Made by a program: the position numbers and the translations under genes. The notes under the pieces were generated by a model, which had not been told where the DNA came from, did no database searches, and was given only the letters and a program-made list of their open reading frames with translations. 64,000 bases of DNA, from assembly GCF_020085105.1 (NCBI RefSeq), contig NC_058056.1:11902929-11966928 (forward strand), in the 5' to 3' direction. The stretch is from Siniperca chuatsi. Taxonomy: Eukaryota > Chordata > Actinopteri > Centrarchiformes > Sinipercidae. This document shows positions 62,501 through 64,000 of the stretch, in pieces. Each line of letters starts with the position of its first letter. Position 1 is the stretch's first letter.

Positions 62501-63865
62501 GCCATCCAATCAGGTCAATGAAACTGATAAAAAAAAAACACTTCACTTCTTGCTTCATCTAATCTACATAATTTAAACACCACTGAGTCATCCGAGGCCT
62601 CAGAACTTGTTTAAGCCAGCTTCTGGATCAAGGGAGCTGCTGCCTTGTTTTTAATTCACCAGGGTTTGTTTTATGCCCTGCAGGTTTCCATCATATCTGC
62701 CTGCGCAGTGAGAGCAACATGCCGCTCACTCTGCCTGCTCTCTTTGTGTACATTGAGGTCAAGGACTACATCCCTGCTGCCTTTGCAGGTGCTTGGCTTT
62801 TCACTTTGTGCTTTGCAAAAGAAAAACCCTCTGCTGAAATTGAATGCATGTTGTTAGAGCAACAGTCAGGTACAAGATTGATTAAGACTGGTTAAAGTAT
62901 GAATTATTGCTGCATTGTGCACTGACGCATTTGATTCTACCTCAGATTTTACAGATGCCTTATTTAACCCAACAAAGGGCACAGAGAAGAACACAAAGAC
63001 CCCAAAACAGGTAACAGAAAGCAGTTAAGAGAAACTTTGCTCAGCCATCGTCTACTAAAATGGACTTATCAGCAATGTCCCCAGTTCTCCCTTAAATCCT
63101 TAACAACACTAATTCACTTCCTGGAAGATGACCAGCCTTGTTAGATTGTGATGTTCCTGTCCTTTTTGTGCCCATGCAGTTATCCTCCGACTACATTTCT
63201 CCGTATGAGTTGCCTCTTGTGGTCCAAAACCCCACGGACAAAGCTAAGGAAAGTGAAGCCCCTGCTGCAGGTAATTAAGCTTGTGAAGGGGACACAGTTC
63301 AGAGTTTATTTTTGATACTAAGCTTTAATGTGGCTCTTGTAGTAGGACTTTAGTGCTGAATTAAGAAGCTGTTTTTGATCACTGAACTTTCCACTTCCCC
63401 TAGAAAAGGCCACATCCGAACATACCCCACCGGTTGATGCCAATGACCAATCATCCCAGTCCCCACTAGAAGCAAGTGCAGAAGAAGCTAAAGAAGAGGC
63501 TGAGAACAAGTCAGACACTCAACAACCTGCAGCAGAACCTCCTCAAACTCCTGACAACACTCCTGCTGAAGATCCAGCCCCAGATACTGGAAGCGCCACA
63601 TCTGAAACCCTTCCTGAAGCCATTCCTTCCCCCGAAGAGGCAGCCCCTGAGAAGGAAGCAGTTCCAGAGCCAGAGGCAGCTCCTGAAACCAAAGAGGAGC
63701 TGGTGAATGGCTCCAATACAATCCCTGAGCCTGCTTCAGATGATAAACTGGGCACAGAAGCTGCTGCTGAAGAGCCTGCTGCTGTGGCCGTGCCCTGTCC
63801 AATAAGTGCATCGCTCGAGTCTGCTGGATCAGATAGCTTATCTCAGCCACCGACATCCAGCGAAG
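52407..63865 (+). CDS. plcb2: Phospholipase C beta 2 (C-terminus beyond window)
   Basis: PLC-beta enzymes split phosphatidylinositol 4,5-bisphosphate into inositol trisphosphate and diacylglycerol at the plasma membrane. They are switched on by G-alpha-q and by G-beta-gamma; PLCB2 is the main form in blood cells and taste cells. Twenty-five exons splice in frame to about 1020 residues: PH domain, EF hands, X box, acidic X-Y linker, Y box, C2 domain, and an acidic linker. The ATG at 52407 gives [20 protein letters not shown], aligning with the N-terminus of human PLCB2. The residues are closer to PLCB2 than to PLCB1/3/4 by eye (for example [35 protein letters not shown]), and its neighbours inafm2 and ccdc9b support PLCB2. 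The C-terminal coiled-coil domain that binds G-alpha-q lies past the right edge. Confidence 0.93.
53261..53292. repeat. (CT)n microsatellite in plcb2 intron 2
   Basis: About 15 CT units beginning TCTCTCTCGCTCTCTC. It is a simple repeat. Confidence 0.9.
56642..59051 (+). CDS. plcb2: plcb2 exons 10-13: catalytic X box
   Basis: Exons: 56642-56788, 56905-57062, 58709-58791, 58967-59051. Active-site residues are present: His in SSHNTYLTG (residue about 325; H327 in human), Glu and Asp in ELDCWKG, His in [10 protein letters not shown], and Glu in LSFENHVDS (residue about 406). Calcium-binding and catalytic residues of the family are therefore intact. The 1.6-kb intron 11 contains no exon that I could support. 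Confidence 0.93.
59790..59955 (+). repeat. Foldback-family repeat, copy F
   Basis: Landmarks: TTTGACATTTTGGGAAATGT, CATGACACCACTCTAATG, GGTTAGCTTATCTTAGC and TAAAGACTGGAAACAG. One arm only, in plcb2 intron 13, ending about 60 bp before exon 14. Confidence 0.7.
60013..60411 (+). CDS. plcb2: plcb2 exons 14-15: X-Y linker
   Basis: Exons 60013-60226 and 60329-60411. It starts with the end of the X half ([13 protein letters not shown]) and then a disordered stretch rich in Thr, Gln, Pro and Ala. An acidic run follows ([18 protein letters not shown]). In PLC-beta the acidic X-Y linker covers the active site and keeps the enzyme off until it meets the membrane; the acidic run here fits that role. 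Confidence 0.88.
60512..61604 (+). CDS. plcb2: plcb2 exons 16-19: catalytic Y box
   Basis: Exons: 60512-60608, 60757-60841, 61034-61158, 61453-61604. The Y-box sequence includes [70 protein letters not shown] and [19 protein letters not shown]. Exon 19 ends ...LTIK at 61604 and is followed by GCAGGT, not GT, so the intron before exon 20 looks like a GC-AG intron. Confidence 0.92.
62118..62788 (+). CDS. plcb2: plcb2 exons 20-22: C2 domain
   Basis: Exons 62118-62282, 62414-62513, 62684-62788. The C2 domain reads [69 protein letters not shown] and [23 protein letters not shown]-beta C2 domains lack the full set of calcium ligands and act in protein contacts. Confidence 0.92.
62946..63865 (+). 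CDS. plcb2: plcb2 exons 23-25: linker before the C-terminal domain
   Basis: Exons 62946-63010, 63180-63270 and 63404-63865 (donor GTAATA). The last is a 462-nt exon coding for a highly biased Pro/Glu/Ala/Thr-rich stretch (for example [20 protein letters not shown]). It links C2 to the C-terminal coiled coil. It is longer and more biased than the matching part of human PLCB2. The gene continues past 64000. Confidence 0.85.
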
Positions 63866-64000
63866 GTAATACTGAAGTGCTTCATGTGCTGCACTCATCA
63901 CAGTTTCCCCTTTGTCAGTAGAGTGTAGGTAAAGATCCCTACAAAGAAAAACACAGACCAGTTTAGATTTATTATAAATGCATATCCACTGCCGACACAA

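Noticed and set aside
63488-64000. 170-residue open frame on the minus strand at the right edge
   Set aside because: Antisense to the biased plcb2 exon; the bias keeps the opposite strand free of stops.

Overview
This is a stretch of a ray-finned (teleost, probably percomorph) fish chromosome. The signs are vertebrate-type genes split into many short exons with GT-AG introns, fish-style dispersed repeats, long CA/GT and TA microsatellites, LINE fragments and AATAAA polyadenylation signals. Nothing is prokaryotic: no operons, no CRISPR array, and no tRNA or rRNA that I could see. Layout: (1) 1-12.7 kb, plus strand: mthfd1, cytosolic C1-tetrahydrofolate synthase. Exons 2 to 27 and a 3'-UTR exon are present; exon 1 was not found and probably lies upstream. 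(2) 13.4-15.8 kb, plus strand: a rapidly evolving gene in the position of AKAP5. It has a candidate PKA-anchoring helix, and its reading frame is broken by two stops inside a 45-nt GT...AG stretch. (3) 16.8-18.8 kb, minus strand: a small five-exon gene with a TATA box, coding for about 68 residues rich in Gly, Lys, His and Gln. I rebuilt it from splice signals because its exons are too short to appear as ORFs; its place next to ccdc9b suggests it is the fish counterpart of PHGR1. (4) 18.9-24.0 kb: intergenic DNA with dispersed repeats. (5) 24.3-40.3 kb, plus strand: ccdc9b, 15 coding exons, with a LINE remnant, foldback repeats and a near-perfect 66-nt hairpin in its introns. (6) 40.3-48.2 kb: intergenic, with a MITE, a 135-bp GT repeat and a split foldback element. 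(7) 48.3-49.0 kb, minus strand: inafm2, a single-exon membrane protein. (8) 49.6-50.8 kb: a decayed LINE on the minus strand. (9) 52.4-63.9 kb, plus strand: plcb2 (phospholipase C beta 2), 25 coding exons, running off the right edge before its C-terminal coiled-coil domain. Two conserved gene blocks meet here. mthfd1-akap5 corresponds to human chromosome 14q23. The order small gene(-), ccdc9b(+), inafm2(-), plcb2(+) matches human PHGR1-CCDC9B-INAFM2-PLCB2 on 15q15 in both order and relative orientation. The genes do not form one pathway: mthfd1 is folate metabolism, the akap5-like gene and plcb2 are signalling, and the others are poorly understood. The most interesting items are the small TATA-driven gene with its 11-nt microexon and in-frame hexanucleotide repeat, the disrupted akap5-like frame, the 33.8-kb hairpin, a GC-AG intron in plcb2, and a cluster of N-glycosylation sequons in inafm2. 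All family assignments come from recognising protein motifs by eye; no database search was run.
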